From assembly GCF_000478275.1 (NCBI RefSeq), contig NZ_ASJB01000080.1, positions 248,001 through 312,000 on the forward strand: a DNA stretch of 64,000 nucleotides. Reading direction: 5' to 3'. The translations under genes were made by a program, and so were the position numbers. The stretch comes from Amycolatopsis orientalis DSM 40040 = KCTC 9412. GTDB taxonomy: Bacteria; Actinomycetota; Actinomycetes; Mycobacteriales; Pseudonocardiaceae. Of this stretch, positions 30,314 to 38,520 are shown in pieces; the first letter of the stretch is position 1; every line of letters starts with the position of its first letter. Below the pieces are notes generated by a model. It worked only from the letters and a program-made list of their open reading frames with translations. It ran no database searches and had not been told where the DNA came from.

Positions 30314-31411
30314 GTGAGTTCCTGGCGTACGAGGCTGCTGCCGCCTCTGCTCGCGATCGTCTTCGCGGTCATCCTGACGGCCATCGCGCTGATCATCTCG
30401 GGAGCCGACCCGCTCCAGGCCTACGGCACGATGATCGGCCAGCTCTTCAAGGGCTCGACCGCCGTCGACACGGTGAACCTCGCGACGGTCTACTACCTGT
30501 CGGGGCTCGCGGTGGCCATCGGCTTCCAGATGAACCTCTTCAACATCGGTGTCGAGGGCCAGTACCGGTTCGCCGCCATCGTCACCGCCATCATCGGCGG
30601 GGCCTTGCGGCTGCCGCCGGTGATCCACGTGCTCGCGATCCTGCTCGTCGCGGTCGCCAGCGGCATGCTCTACGCGGCCATCCCCGCCGTGCTGAAGGTG
30701 ACCCGCGGGGTTTCCGAGGTCATCTCGACGATCATGCTGAACGCGATCGTCGGCGGCATCGTGGCGTTCCTGGTCAACGCGGACCAGTTCGGCGTGCAGA
30801 CCGGCAACAACATCGCCACCCGTGAGATCGCCGAAACCGGCCGGATCCCCAGTATCCCGATCGGGTCCGGTGAGCTGTTCGGCTTCGTGATCATCGCGGC
30901 GCTGATCGGCGCGGCCTACTGGTTCATGCTCAACCGGACCCGGTTCGGCTTCGAGCTGAAGGCCAGCGGCGAGTCGACGACGGCCGCCGCGGCGGGCGGG
31001 GTCAACGCCAAGAAGATGACGCTGATCGCGATGCTGCTTTCCGGCGGTGTCGCCGGTCTGGTCGCGATGCCGGAACTGCTCGGCCGCGACTTCACCTACG
31101 GCATCACGTCGACCCAGATGTACGGCTTCACCGGTATCGCGGTCGCCCTGCTCGGGCGCAACCACCCGGCCGGGATCGCGCTGGGCGCCCTGCTGTGGGC
31201 GTTCCTCGACCGGTCCGCGGTGTCGCTGGAGCAGATCAACGTGTCCAAAGAGATCGCCACGATCATGCAGGGCGTGATCGTGCTGTCGGTCGTCATCGCG
31301 TACGAGATCGTGCGCCGCGCCGACCTGGCCGCCGAACAACACCGCGTGGGTCGTGCGCTCGCCGGCAACGGCCGCAAGGGTTCCAGCGTGTCCGAGGGAG
31401 GTGCGGTGTGA
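30314..31411 (+). CDS. Nucleoside ABC transporter permease 1
   Basis: A polytopic permease of the BPD/LIV-H type found with BMP-binding proteins. Blocks include VYYLSGLAVAIGFQMNLFN, IGVEGQYRFAA, EVISTIMLNAIVGGIV and LLGRNHPAGIALGALLW. I chose GTG 30314 (365 residues) because GGAGG lies six bases upstream. ATG 30257 in the same frame overlaps the ATPase gene and would add 19 mostly basic residues, and it lacks a well-spaced ribosome site. The C-terminus is cytoplasmic and charged. Its GTG-TGA end overlaps the next permease start by four bases, so the two halves of the channel are made together. Confidence 0.88.
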   Translation: MSSWRTRLLPPLLAIVFAVILTAIALIISGADPLQAYGTMIGQLFKGSTAVDTVNLATVYYLSGLAVAIGFQMNLFNIGVEGQYRFAAIVTAIIGGALRLPPVIHVLAILLVAVASGMLYAAIPAVLKVTRGVSEVISTIMLNAIVGGIVAFLVNADQFGVQTGNNIATREIAETGRIPSIPIGSGELFGFVIIAALIGAAYWFMLNRTRFGFELKASGESTTAAAAGGVNAKKMTLIAMLLSGGVAGLVAMPELLGRDFTYGITSTQMYGFTGIAVALLGRNHPAGIALGALLWAFLDRSAVSLEQINVSKEIATIMQGVIVLSVVIAYEIVRRADLAAEQHRVGRALAGNGRKGSSVSEGGAV

Positions 31412-32682
31412 CCACCGCGGACGTTCTATCGCCCAACACCGGCGGCACCACCATGCCGGTGAAGCCGCCGAAGCGCCGCATCCCCGGCTGGCTCAAGGGC
31501 GCCATCTGGGGGCTGCTGGCGGTCGGGGTGCTCGCGATCGCGTCGTACGCCACCGGCGTCAACACGCTGACCTCGACCAACACCGCGCACACCGCGCTGC
31601 GGCTGGCCCTGCCGATCCTGCTGTGCGCGCTCGGCGGCCTCTGGGCCGAACGCGCCGGCGTGATCAACATCGGCCTCGAAGGCATGATGATCCTCGGCAC
31701 CTGGGGTGCGGCGTGGGGCGCGTACCACGGCGGGGTCTGGGCCGGGCTGATCTCGGCGATCGTGTTCGGCGCGCTCGGCGGTCTGCTGCACGCCGTCGCG
31801 ACGGTGACCTTCAACGTCAACCACATCGTCTCCGGTGTGGCGATCAACCTGCTCGGTCTCGGCGTCGCGAAGTACCTGGCGAACCTGGTGTTCACCCCGC
31901 TTTCGGGGAACCCGCGCCAGTCGCCGCCGGTCCCGAAGTTCGACACCTATTCGGCGACGTTCCTCTCGGACTGGTTGTCGGATCTGGAGAAGATGCAGCG
32001 CGTCTTCATCTCCGACCTGGCCGGGATCCTCAACGGCCTGGTCACCGAGGTCGCACCGCTGACGATGATCGCGATCGCGCTGGTCCCGATCAGCTACCTC
32101 GTGCTGTGGCGGACGCGGTTCGGGTTGCGCCTGCGGTCCTGCGGTGAGAACCCGGTCGCGGCCGAATCCCTCGGCGTGAACGTCTATCTGCACAAGTACG
32201 TCGCCATGATCATCTCCGGCGGGCTCGCCGGCATGGGCGGCGCGTCGCTGGTGCTGCTCGCCGGCGGTGCGGACTACCTGGAGAACCAGACCAACAACCG
32301 CGGGTACATCGGCCTCGCGGCGATGATCTTCGGCAACTGGCGGCCGGGTGGCCTGCTCGGCGGCGCGGCGCTGTTCGGGTACGCGGACGGGCTCCAGCTC
32401 GCCGGTGGCGGCACCGCGGTGCTCGCGCTGCTGTACGGCGCGGTGATCCTGCTGGCCGTGATCGTGGCCGTGCAGCTGTTCCGCCGTCAGTGGATTGCCG
32501 CCGCGCTCGGCGTCTTCGGCGCGGCCCTGCTGTACGCGATCTACTGGACCAACGACGACCTGCCCAGCGACCTCATCCCGTACACCGCGCACTTCGTGAC
32601 GCTGATCGTGCTGGCGGTGGCTTCGCAGCGGCTGCGGCCGCCCAAGGCGGACGGCGCTCTCTACCGGCGAGGTGAGGACTGA
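31408..32682 (+). CDS. Nucleoside ABC transporter permease 2
   Basis: The 424-residue second channel subunit, starting at GTG 31408 in a GTGA overlap. Family blocks are LLCALGGLWAERAGVINIG, LEGMMILGTWGA, FNVNHIVSGVAINLLGLG, the coupling region LRLRSCGENPVAAESLGV and NNRGYIGLAAMIFGNW. Compared with typical members there are extra C-terminal helices (LLYGAVILLAVIVAVQLF and LIPYTAHFVTLIVLAVAS), as in other actinobacterial homologues. It is followed after one base by the cytidine deaminase gene, which firmly ties the importer to nucleoside breakdown. Confidence 0.9.
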   Translation: MTTADVLSPNTGGTTMPVKPPKRRIPGWLKGAIWGLLAVGVLAIASYATGVNTLTSTNTAHTALRLALPILLCALGGLWAERAGVINIGLEGMMILGTWGAAWGAYHGGVWAGLISAIVFGALGGLLHAVATVTFNVNHIVSGVAINLLGLGVAKYLANLVFTPLSGNPRQSPPVPKFDTYSATFLSDWLSDLEKMQRVFISDLAGILNGLVTEVAPLTMIAIALVPISYLVLWRTRFGLRLRSCGENPVAAESLGVNVYLHKYVAMIISGGLAGMGGASLVLLAGGADYLENQTNNRGYIGLAAMIFGNWRPGGLLGGAALFGYADGLQLAGGGTAVLALLYGAVILLAVIVAVQLFRRQWIAAALGVFGAALLYAIYWTNDDLPSDLIPYTAHFVTLIVLAVASQRLRPPKADGALYRRGED

Positions 32683-32683
32683 C

Positions 32684-33073
32684 ATGGCGGAGTTCGACTG
32701 GGAAGCCCTGCGGGCTCAAGCCGTCGAGGTGGCGAAGTCGGCGTACGCGCCGTACTCGGGTTTGCACGTCGGTGTCGCGGGTGTGGTGGACGACGGCCGG
32801 ATCGTGGTCGGCTGCAACGTCGAAAACGCTTCGTACGGCTTGGGAATGTGCGCGGAATGCACGATGGCGGGCCAGCTGCGGCTGACCGGCGGTGGCAGGC
32901 TCGTCGCCGTCGCGTGCCGCAGTGGTGAAGGCGATCTGCTGATGCCGTGCGGCCGCTGCCGTCAGATCCTGTTCGAGCACGGTGGGGCCGAGTGCCTCGT
33001 GGACACCCCCAGCGGGATCCTGCCGATGTCCGCCGTCCTGCCGGACGCGTTCGGACCGGACGATCTGCCATGA
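32684..33073 (+). CDS. cdd: Cytidine deaminase
   Basis: Zinc enzyme converting cytidine and deoxycytidine to uridine and deoxyuridine. At 129 residues it is the small homotetrameric type. The zinc ligands are Cys56 in GMCAECT and Cys89/Cys92 in MPCGRC, with Glu58 as the proton shuttle; NVENASYG at 45-52 binds the sugar. ATG 32684 is one base after the permease stop, with GAGGTGAGGA upstream. It overlaps deoA by ATGA. Its products are substrates or relatives of substrates for the thymidine/uridine phosphorylase next to it. Confidence 0.95.
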   Translation: MAEFDWEALRAQAVEVAKSAYAPYSGLHVGVAGVVDDGRIVVGCNVENASYGLGMCAECTMAGQLRLTGGGRLVAVACRSGEGDLLMPCGRCRQILFEHGGAECLVDTPSGILPMSAVLPDAFGPDDLP

Positions 33074-34353
33074 GCGCGTTCGCCGCCGTCGACGTCATCC
33101 GCGCGAAGCGGGACGGCGGACGGCTCTCCGACGAGCAGATCGACTGGACGATCGACGCGTACACGCGCGGCGAGATCGCCGAGGAGCAGATGGCCGCGCT
33201 CGCGATGGCCATCTTCCTGCGCGGTATGGACTCCGGCGAGATCGCGCGCTGGACCGGCGCGATGATCTCGTCGGGGGAGCGGCTGAAGCTGAAGGTCAGC
33301 CGTCCGACGATCGACAAGCATTCGACGGGCGGGGTCGGCGACAAGATCACGCTGCCGCTGGCACCGCTCGTCGCGGCGTGCGGGGCGGCCGTGCCGCAGC
33401 TGTCCGGGCGCGGGCTCGGGCACACCGGCGGGACGCTGGACAAACTGGAGTCGATCCCGGGCTGGCGTGCCGCCTTGTCGACATCGGAGATCATCCGGCA
33501 GCTCGACGACGTCGGCGCGGTCGTCTGCGCGGCGACCTCCGGGCTGGCTCCCGCGGACAAGAAGCTGTACGCGCTGCGGGACGTGACTTCGACGGTGGAG
33601 TCGATCCCGCTGATCGCCAGCTCGATCATGAGCAAGAAGATCGCCGAAGGCGCGGCCGGACTGGTCCTCGACGTGAAGACCGGGTCGGGCGCGTTCATGA
33701 AGACGCTTCCGCAGGCCCGTGAACTCGCGCGGACGCTGGTGGAGATCGGCACGGCGCACGGCGTCGCGACGACGGCGCTGATCACGGACATGAACGTGCC
33801 GTTGGGCTACGCCGTCGGGAACGCGATCGAGGTCGCGGAGTCGGTCGAGGTGCTGCGCGGCGGTGGCCCTGCCGACGTCGTCGAGCTGACCGTGGCTTTG
33901 GCCAGGGAGATGCTGGCGCTGGCTGGTCTGTCCGAAGTGGACCCGGCGGCGGTGCTCGCGTCGGGGAAGGCCTACGAGACGTGGTGCCGGATGATCGCCG
34001 CGCAGGGCGGGGATCCGGAGGCCGCTCTGCCGCGGCCTAAGCACGTCCATGTCGTCTCGGCGCCTGCGGATGGTGTCTTGACGTCTCTGGACGCTTACTC
34101 GGTCGGTGTCGCCGCTTGGCGGCTCGGGGCCGGGCGGGCGCGCAAGGAGGATCCGGTGCAGGCCGCCGCGGGTGTGCTGTGCCTGGCGAAACCGGGCGAT
34201 GCCGTGTCGGCCGGGCAGCCGCTGCTGGAGCTGCACACGGACACCCCGGACGCCGTCCCGGCGGCGCTCGCCGCGCTCGCTGACGCCTACTCGGTCGGCT
34301 CCGAGGCCCCGGCCTCCGCTCCGCTCGTCCTGGAGACCGTGCGCCCCACCTGA
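33070..34353 (+). CDS. deoA: Thymidine phosphorylase
   Basis: Phosphorolysis of thymidine and deoxyuridine to base plus deoxyribose 1-phosphate. The 427-residue protein has an N-terminal helical domain (FAAVDVIRAKRDGGRLSDEQ), the glycine-rich phosphate site KHSTGGVGDK at 83-92, QLSGRGLGHTGGTLDKLESI, SSIMSKKIAEGA and VKTGSGAFMK. A C-terminal barrel-sandwich domain completes it, all as in the NP-II family. It starts in an ATGA overlap with cdd. Its TGA stop overlaps the first base pairs of a family A repeat copy that follows (TGATCGC). Deoxyribose phosphate from this reaction would feed deoC, encoded at 54-55 kb. Confidence 0.95.
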   Translation: MSAFAAVDVIRAKRDGGRLSDEQIDWTIDAYTRGEIAEEQMAALAMAIFLRGMDSGEIARWTGAMISSGERLKLKVSRPTIDKHSTGGVGDKITLPLAPLVAACGAAVPQLSGRGLGHTGGTLDKLESIPGWRAALSTSEIIRQLDDVGAVVCAATSGLAPADKKLYALRDVTSTVESIPLIASSIMSKKIAEGAAGLVLDVKTGSGAFMKTLPQARELARTLVEIGTAHGVATTALITDMNVPLGYAVGNAIEVAESVEVLRGGGPADVVELTVALAREMLALAGLSEVDPAAVLASGKAYETWCRMIAAQGGDPEAALPRPKHVHVVSAPADGVLTSLDAYSVGVAAWRLGAGRARKEDPVQAAAGVLCLAKPGDAVSAGQPLLELHTDTPDAVPAALAALADAYSVGSEAPASAPLVLETVRPT

Positions 34354-34456
34354 TCGCTTTCAGCGGGCTAACCGCGCTTCGCCCGCTCCGCTCCCGCCTG
34401 ATCGCGTTTAGCGGGCTAAACGCGACGCGCTCGCTCACTTGGGGCCCTCGCCTTCT

Positions 34457-34519
34457 GCATTTCGTCCTCTGGATGCGGTAGTTCGCACTACGCACTACCG
34501 CATCCAGAGGACGAAATGC
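34457..34519. repeat. 26-bp inverted pair of family B repeats
   Basis: 34457-34482 and 34494-34519 are perfectly complementary over 26 bases, with the 11-base loop TCGCACTACGC. Each arm is a full B copy (GCATTTCGTCCTCTGGATGC) plus GGTAGT. This is the longest perfect hairpin in the window. Confidence 0.88.
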
Positions 34520-34591
34520 GAGGGCGGGAGCGCGGTTAGCCCGCGAAAGTCGCTCCGAGGCAGGTGACGGGGCACGCGAAGGGCCAGGACA

Positions 34592-34642
34592 GCGTGAAGG
34601 CCCCCTTCCCTCGGCTCAGCCGAGGGAAGGGGGCCTTCACGC
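34592..34642. terminator. 24-bp perfect family T hairpin
   Basis: Arms 34592-34615 and 34619-34642 are perfectly complementary with a TCA centre. The arm begins GCGTGAAGGCCCCCTTCCCT, the same as the copy after the GH27 gene. No gene end is adjacent, so its role as a terminator here is only positional (between convergent transcripts). Confidence 0.7.
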
Positions 34643-34714
34643 GCTAAAAGGGGGGAGGGGCACCTGGCTGAGCGCGTTTAGCCCGCTAAAGGCGACGCGC
34701 CCGGCCGCGACTCG

Positions 34715-34778
34715 CGCGTTTCGTCCTCTGGATGCGGTCCTTGCGCGGGCAAGTAGCGCATCCAGAGGACTGAACGCG
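34715..34778. repeat. Second inverted pair of family B repeats
   Basis: A B copy at 34715-34736 faces an inverted copy at 34757-34778 across 20 bases. The inner parts (TCCTCTGGATGCG and its complement) match exactly; the outer ends show paired changes. It lies 15 bases beyond the minus-strand gene's stop and is a likely terminator for it. Confidence 0.75.
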
Positions 34779-34792
34779 GAGGAGGGAAGGGG

Positions 34793-35881
34793 TCAGTCGG
34801 AGGTTTCGTCGCCGCCGTCGGCCTTCGCCTTGGCGTCGGCCGCCTTGGGCGCCCGGCCGTTGCGGGAGCTGCGACGCGGCTGGCGCGGCGCGGGCGGCGG
34901 CGGGGAGATCTGCTGCAGGGCCGGGCCACCGCCGAGCATCAGCTCCGCGAAGGTCGCCATGGCCTCGTCCAGCTGCCCGCCGATGCGGCGGACGGACTCG
35001 TCGTTGCTCTTGCGCACCAGCGTGTCGACCGAGTCGGTGTCCGGCTGCTTCGACAGCGTGCTCTCGACCTTCGACAGACCACTGCGGATCGACCCGTCGA
35101 GGTCGCCGAGCCGTCCGGTGAAGCCGTCCTCGACCTTGTCGAGCCGCTCCGCCAGATCGTCGAGCCGCGAGGTGACCTTCTCGAGCCGGTCGCCGAGGCC
35201 GTCGAGCCGCTCCGAGGCGTCGATCATCTCGCCGGTCTCGGTCAGCGCGGTCTTCAGCGCGTCGGCGTTCGCGGCGAGGCTTTCCTTGGTGGCCTTGTCG
35301 AGGTTCTCGACGCGGGTGCGCAGCTCGCGGTCGACGGTGTCGACACGGTCGCGCAGGACCGACTCGGCCTGCTCGACGCGCTCGCGCACCGGGCCGATCA
35401 CCGACTGCGGCAGCGAGTCGGTCTTCACGTCCTGCTTGTCGAGGTGCGCGCCGAGCTCGTCGAGACGGCGGTGGATGTTCTGGAGCTTGTCCTCGAGCCC
35501 GTCCATCCGGCCCGCGACACCTTCGAACTTCGCGGCCATGCCGTCGAGGCGGCCGTCGAGCTGCGCGAAGGGCTTGGCGAGCTTGTCGACGATGCTCTCG
35601 ACGGCGCGGGTCAGCGCGGCGAGCGCGTTGTCCTGCGCCTCGAGCCGCGACATGGTCTCGTCGAGCCGCTCGGCGAGCACGCTCACCTCGGTGCGGTCGG
35701 GCATCTCCGACAGCCGCTTGCGGACCGCGCCGAGCGAGTCGACCGGGGCAAGGCGGGCATAGATGTCGTCGAGGGCGTCGAAGATCTGCTGCTGTTCGCT
35801 CTCCCGCACTTCGGCCGCGCGCACCAGCATGTTGCGCATCCGGTCGAAGGACGGGGCTGCAATGTTGTTGTCAGTGGTCAC
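34793..35881 (-). CDS. Long coiled-coil protein of unknown function
   Basis: The 362-residue soluble acidic protein is mostly heptad-like. Many LDxLxxRLDxVE-type repeats run from about residue 55 to 310 (for example RLDGLGDRLEKVTSRLDDL and RLDKVEDGFTGRLGDLDGS), predicting one or more long coiled coils. The N-terminus (SFDRMRNMLVRAAEVRESEQQQIFDAL) and the segment RRIGGQLDEAMATFAELMLGG are non-repetitive. The C-terminus is a basic Pro/Arg/Lys-rich tail (APRQPRRSSRNGRAPKAA). No membrane segment is present. GTG 35881 follows GAAGGAC. Similar proteins of unknown role occur in other actinomycetes; a scaffold or chromosome/cell-pole role would be a guess. Confidence 0.72.
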   Translation of the reverse strand: MTTDNNIAAPSFDRMRNMLVRAAEVRESEQQQIFDALDDIYARLAPVDSLGAVRKRLSEMPDRTEVSVLAERLDETMSRLEAQDNALAALTRAVESIVDKLAKPFAQLDGRLDGMAAKFEGVAGRMDGLEDKLQNIHRRLDELGAHLDKQDVKTDSLPQSVIGPVRERVEQAESVLRDRVDTVDRELRTRVENLDKATKESLAANADALKTALTETGEMIDASERLDGLGDRLEKVTSRLDDLAERLDKVEDGFTGRLGDLDGSIRSGLSKVESTLSKQPDTDSVDTLVRKSNDESVRRIGGQLDEAMATFAELMLGGGPALQQISPPPPAPRQPRRSSRNGRAPKAADAKAKADGGDETSD

Positions 35882-36091
35882 TGCGGTGTCCTTCGGGGGC
35901 GGGGAAATGGGAGGGACGTGACGTGAAGCTTATCCATTGCGAAATTGCTGTGCGTATGGCCCCCGGGTATCGGACAATGCCGAGCTCTGCCCCTGATGGC
36001 CGATTCAGCCCGTGATCGACAAAGCTGAGGGTTAAGTGGACAGCGAGGGTTACCGCCATGTAGGGGAATGACAGGCTGGTTACCGTTACGT

Positions 36092-37201
36092 ATGTCCTCT
36101 GAAAGCAGCAGTTCCCGCATCCCGGAGGCGGTACTGAGCCGTGCTCCGAAGGTCCTCCTGCACGACCACCTCGACGGCGGTCTGCGGCCCGCCACGGTCG
36201 CCGAACTGGCCGACCGGACGGGGTACCCGGGCTTGCCCACCACCGACCCCGTCGAACTCGGCCGATGGTTCCGCGACGCCGCCGATTCCGGCTCCCTCGT
36301 CTCGTACCTTGAGACGTTCGCGCATACCTGTGGCGTGATGCAGACCGAGGAAGCGCTGGTCAGGGTGGCCGCCGAAGCGGTGGAAGACCTCGCCGCCGAC
36401 GGGGTCGTCTACGCGGAGGTGCGCTACGCCCCCGAGCTCTTCGTCGAACGAGGCCTTTCACTCGATGCGGTGGTCGAGGCTGTTCAGGCCGGTTTCGAGG
36501 AAGGTGAACGGAGAGTGGCCGCCGGAGGCGGCCGGATCCGGATCGGGACGTTGCTCTGCGCGATGCGCCAGCACGCCCGCGCCCTCGAGATCGCCGGGCT
36601 CGCCGTCCGCTACCGCGACGCCGGCGTCGTCGGGTTCGACATCGCCGGACCGGAAGACGGATTTCCGCCTACCAGAAATCTCGACGCATTCGAGTTTCTC
36701 CGCACGAATAATGCGCATTTCACCATTCATGCCGGGGAGGCGTTCGGGCTGCCGTCCATTTGGGAGGCGATTCAGCATTGCGGTGCCGAGCGCCTCGGGC
36801 ACGGTGTGCGCATCGTCGAGGACATCAAGACCGACAGTGACGGCACGGTCCATTTGGGACGGTTGGCCGCCTACGTCCGCGACCGCCGGATCCCTCTGGA
36901 GATCTGCCCCACGTCCAATGTCCAGACGGGAGCGGCGCGCTCGATCGGTGAGCATCCCATCGGCCTGCTCACCCGGCTGCGCTTCCGGGTCACGGTCAAC
37001 ACCGACAACCGGCTGATGAGCGGCTGCTCGATGACCAGCGAATTCGCCGCGCTGGCGGAGGCGTTCGGCTTCGGCCTGGCCGATCTGGAGTGGTTCACCA
37101 TCAATGCGATGAAATCCGCGTTCCTCGATTTCGACCACCGGCTCGACATCATCAACACGGTCATCAAGCCCGGGTACGCCGCCTTGCGTTCGTTAGCATA
37201 G
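36092..37201 (+). CDS. add: Adenosine deaminase
   Basis: Zinc enzyme converting adenosine and deoxyadenosine to inosine forms. The 369-residue TIM barrel has HDHLDGG (metal His24 and His26), VYAEVRYAPELF, VVGFDIAGPEDG, FTIHAGEAFG (metal His and catalytic Glu), LGHGVRI and VTVNTDNRLMSG with the last metal-binding Asp. This is the NTDNR variant usual in actinomycetes. I chose ATG 36092; an in-frame ATG 24 bases earlier adds MTGWLPLR, which is not typical. Its place beside the nucleoside importer, cdd and deoA makes purine nucleoside salvage likely. It is followed within 50 bases by an MFS gene with its own promoter. Confidence 0.94.
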   Translation: MSSESSSSRIPEAVLSRAPKVLLHDHLDGGLRPATVAELADRTGYPGLPTTDPVELGRWFRDAADSGSLVSYLETFAHTCGVMQTEEALVRVAAEAVEDLAADGVVYAEVRYAPELFVERGLSLDAVVEAVQAGFEEGERRVAAGGGRIRIGTLLCAMRQHARALEIAGLAVRYRDAGVVGFDIAGPEDGFPPTRNLDAFEFLRTNNAHFTIHAGEAFGLPSIWEAIQHCGAERLGHGVRIVEDIKTDSDGTVHLGRLAAYVRDRRIPLEICPTSNVQTGAARSIGEHPIGLLTRLRFRVTVNTDNRLMSGCSMTSEFAALAEAFGFGLADLEWFTINAMKSAFLDFDHRLDIINTVIKPGYAALRSLA

Positions 37202-37210
37202 CCAACTATA

Positions 37211-37246
37211 TTTCACTATATAGGAGAACTTTCCCATATAGTGAAA
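37211..37246 (+). promoter_or_regulatory. Strong palindromic operator over the MFS transporter promoter
   Basis: TTTCACTATAT at 37211-37221 and ATATAGTGAAA at 37236-37246 form a perfect 11-bp inverted repeat with a 14-base spacer. TATAGT at 37237-37242 is a consensus-like -10 box that lies inside the right arm, six bases before GTG 37249. The left arm covers the -35 position. Repressor binding would occlude the promoter. No regulator gene is adjacent, so control is in trans; the site form resembles those of IclR-type proteins, but that is a guess. Confidence 0.75.
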
Positions 37247-37248
37247 CG

Positions 37249-38460
37249 GTGGCGATGATGGCGCAGGTCGTGGACGTGGGGATCGGCGGAAAACGACGCT
37301 GGCTCATCCTCGCGCTCGGCCTCGCCGCGCAGACCGCGAGCTGTTCGTTCCTCTACGGGATCCCGTTCCTGGTGCCGTCCATGCAGCGTGCGGAGGGGCT
37401 CACGCTGGCCGAGGCGGGAACAGTGGTGGCGGCACCGAGTCTTGGCCTGTTGTTCACGTTGATCTTGTGGGGTGCGGCGGCCGACCGTTACGGAGAGCGT
37501 TTGGTGATGGCCACAGGGCTGGGTGTCTCGGGGTTACTCCTCGTGTACGCGGCCCTCGGTGATCACTCGCTCGGGGTGCTCTTTGGGGTATTCCTGCTCG
37601 CCGGTGCCTGCACCGCGTCAGTGAACGCCGCGAGCGGCCGGGCCGTCCTCGGCTGGTTCGGCCCGGCCGAACGCGGCTTCGCGATGGGCGTCCGCCAGAC
37701 GGCCCAGCCGCTCGGCGTGGGTGTCGCCGCCTTCGGTCTCCCGCCGCTCGCGGACCGCTGGGGCTTCCAGATCTCGCTGATGCTGCCCGCGCTGGCCGCG
37801 ATCGTCGTCGCGCTGCTCGTCGCCTGGCTCCTGATCGACCCGCCGCGTCCGGAGACCGGACCCGTGACGGGCGGGAAGCCGCCGTCGCCGTACCGGAAGC
37901 CGGCGTTGTGGCGGGTCCACGGCGCGAGCGCGCTGCTGGTGGTCCCGCAGTTCACGGTTTCCGCGTTCACGCCGGTGTACCTGGTGACCATGCACCACTG
38001 GACGGCGGCGTCGGCGGGCCTGTTCGTCGGCGGCGTGCAGATCCTCGGCGCGGTGGGCAGGCTCGTCTCCGGCCACTGGTCCGACCGCGTCGGCAGCAGG
38101 CTGCGGCCGATGCGGCAGCTGGCCGTCGCGAGCGCCGCGGTGATGCTCCTGGTCGCGCTCGGGGACGCGACCTGGCCGTGGCTGGTGCTGCTCGCGCTCG
38201 TGCTGGCCGCGGTGATCACCGTGTCCGACAACGGGCTCGGCTTCACCGCCTCGGCGGAGATGGCCGGGCTCGCGTGGGCCGGGCGGGCGATGGGCACGCA
38301 GAACACCGGCCAGAACATCGCCGCCGCCCTGACCCCGCCGATGCTGGGGCTCGTGATCGGCGACTCGCGGTACGCGCTGGCCTTCTGCGTGGCGGCGGTC
38401 TTCCCGGTACTGGCCGTCGCCCTGGTACCCGTCAAGAACGAGAACCCCCCAGTGCAATGA
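37249..38460 (+). CDS. Major facilitator superfamily transporter
   Basis: The 403-residue protein has 12 predicted membrane helices. WLILALGLAAQTASCSFLYG starts helix 1. The loop 2-3 motif is GAAADRYGERLVMA (a form of the MFS G-x-x-x-D-R motif). FAMGVRQTAQPLGVGVAAFG lies in helix 5, and SGHWSDRVGSRLRPMRQLAV is the repeat of the loop motif in the second half. It resembles cyanate/nitrate or organic-acid-type MFS carriers, but the substrate cannot be read. GTG 37249 is six bases after TATAGT and so leaderless; ATGs at 37255 and 37258 are alternatives. Its TGA stop lies in the arm of a 23-bp hairpin. Linkage to add is positional only. Confidence 0.88.
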   Translation: MAMMAQVVDVGIGGKRRWLILALGLAAQTASCSFLYGIPFLVPSMQRAEGLTLAEAGTVVAAPSLGLLFTLILWGAAADRYGERLVMATGLGVSGLLLVYAALGDHSLGVLFGVFLLAGACTASVNAASGRAVLGWFGPAERGFAMGVRQTAQPLGVGVAAFGLPPLADRWGFQISLMLPALAAIVVALLVAWLLIDPPRPETGPVTGGKPPSPYRKPALWRVHGASALLVVPQFTVSAFTPVYLVTMHHWTAASAGLFVGGVQILGAVGRLVSGHWSDRVGSRLRPMRQLAVASAAVMLLVALGDATWPWLVLLALVLAAVITVSDNGLGFTASAEMAGLAWAGRAMGTQNTGQNIAAALTPPMLGLVIGDSRYALAFCVAAVFPVLAVALVPVKNENPPVQ

Positions 38461-38503
38461 AAGGTCCTTTCCTTGCAAATTTTGCAAGGAAAGGACCTTT
38501 CAT
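38457..38503. terminator. Perfect 23-bp hairpin (family T) overlapping the MFS stop codon
   Basis: Arms 38457-38479 and 38481-38503 are perfectly complementary around a single central T. The arm begins ATGAAAGGTCCTTTCC, so the TGA stop at 38458-38460 is within the stem. The convergent gene ends 18 bases later. This AT-richer copy shows the same layout as the GC-rich copies but a different arm sequence. Confidence 0.85.
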
Positions 38504-38520
38504 AGCGTCCCGTAGGGGGA

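Larger units (their letters stand above)
34352..34778. repeat. Dense block of palindromic repeats (families A, B and T) between convergent genes
   Basis: This 440-base region between deoA and the coiled-coil gene holds no gene. In order it contains A copies at 34352-34376 (degenerate) and 34403-34424 (perfect), a B inverted pair at 34457-34519, a degenerate A at 34532-34555, and a T hairpin at 34592-34642. A further A copy lies at 34673-34694 and a second B inverted pair at 34715-34778. All three families are thus together here, and almost all of the sequence can fold into hairpins. Confidence 0.9.
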
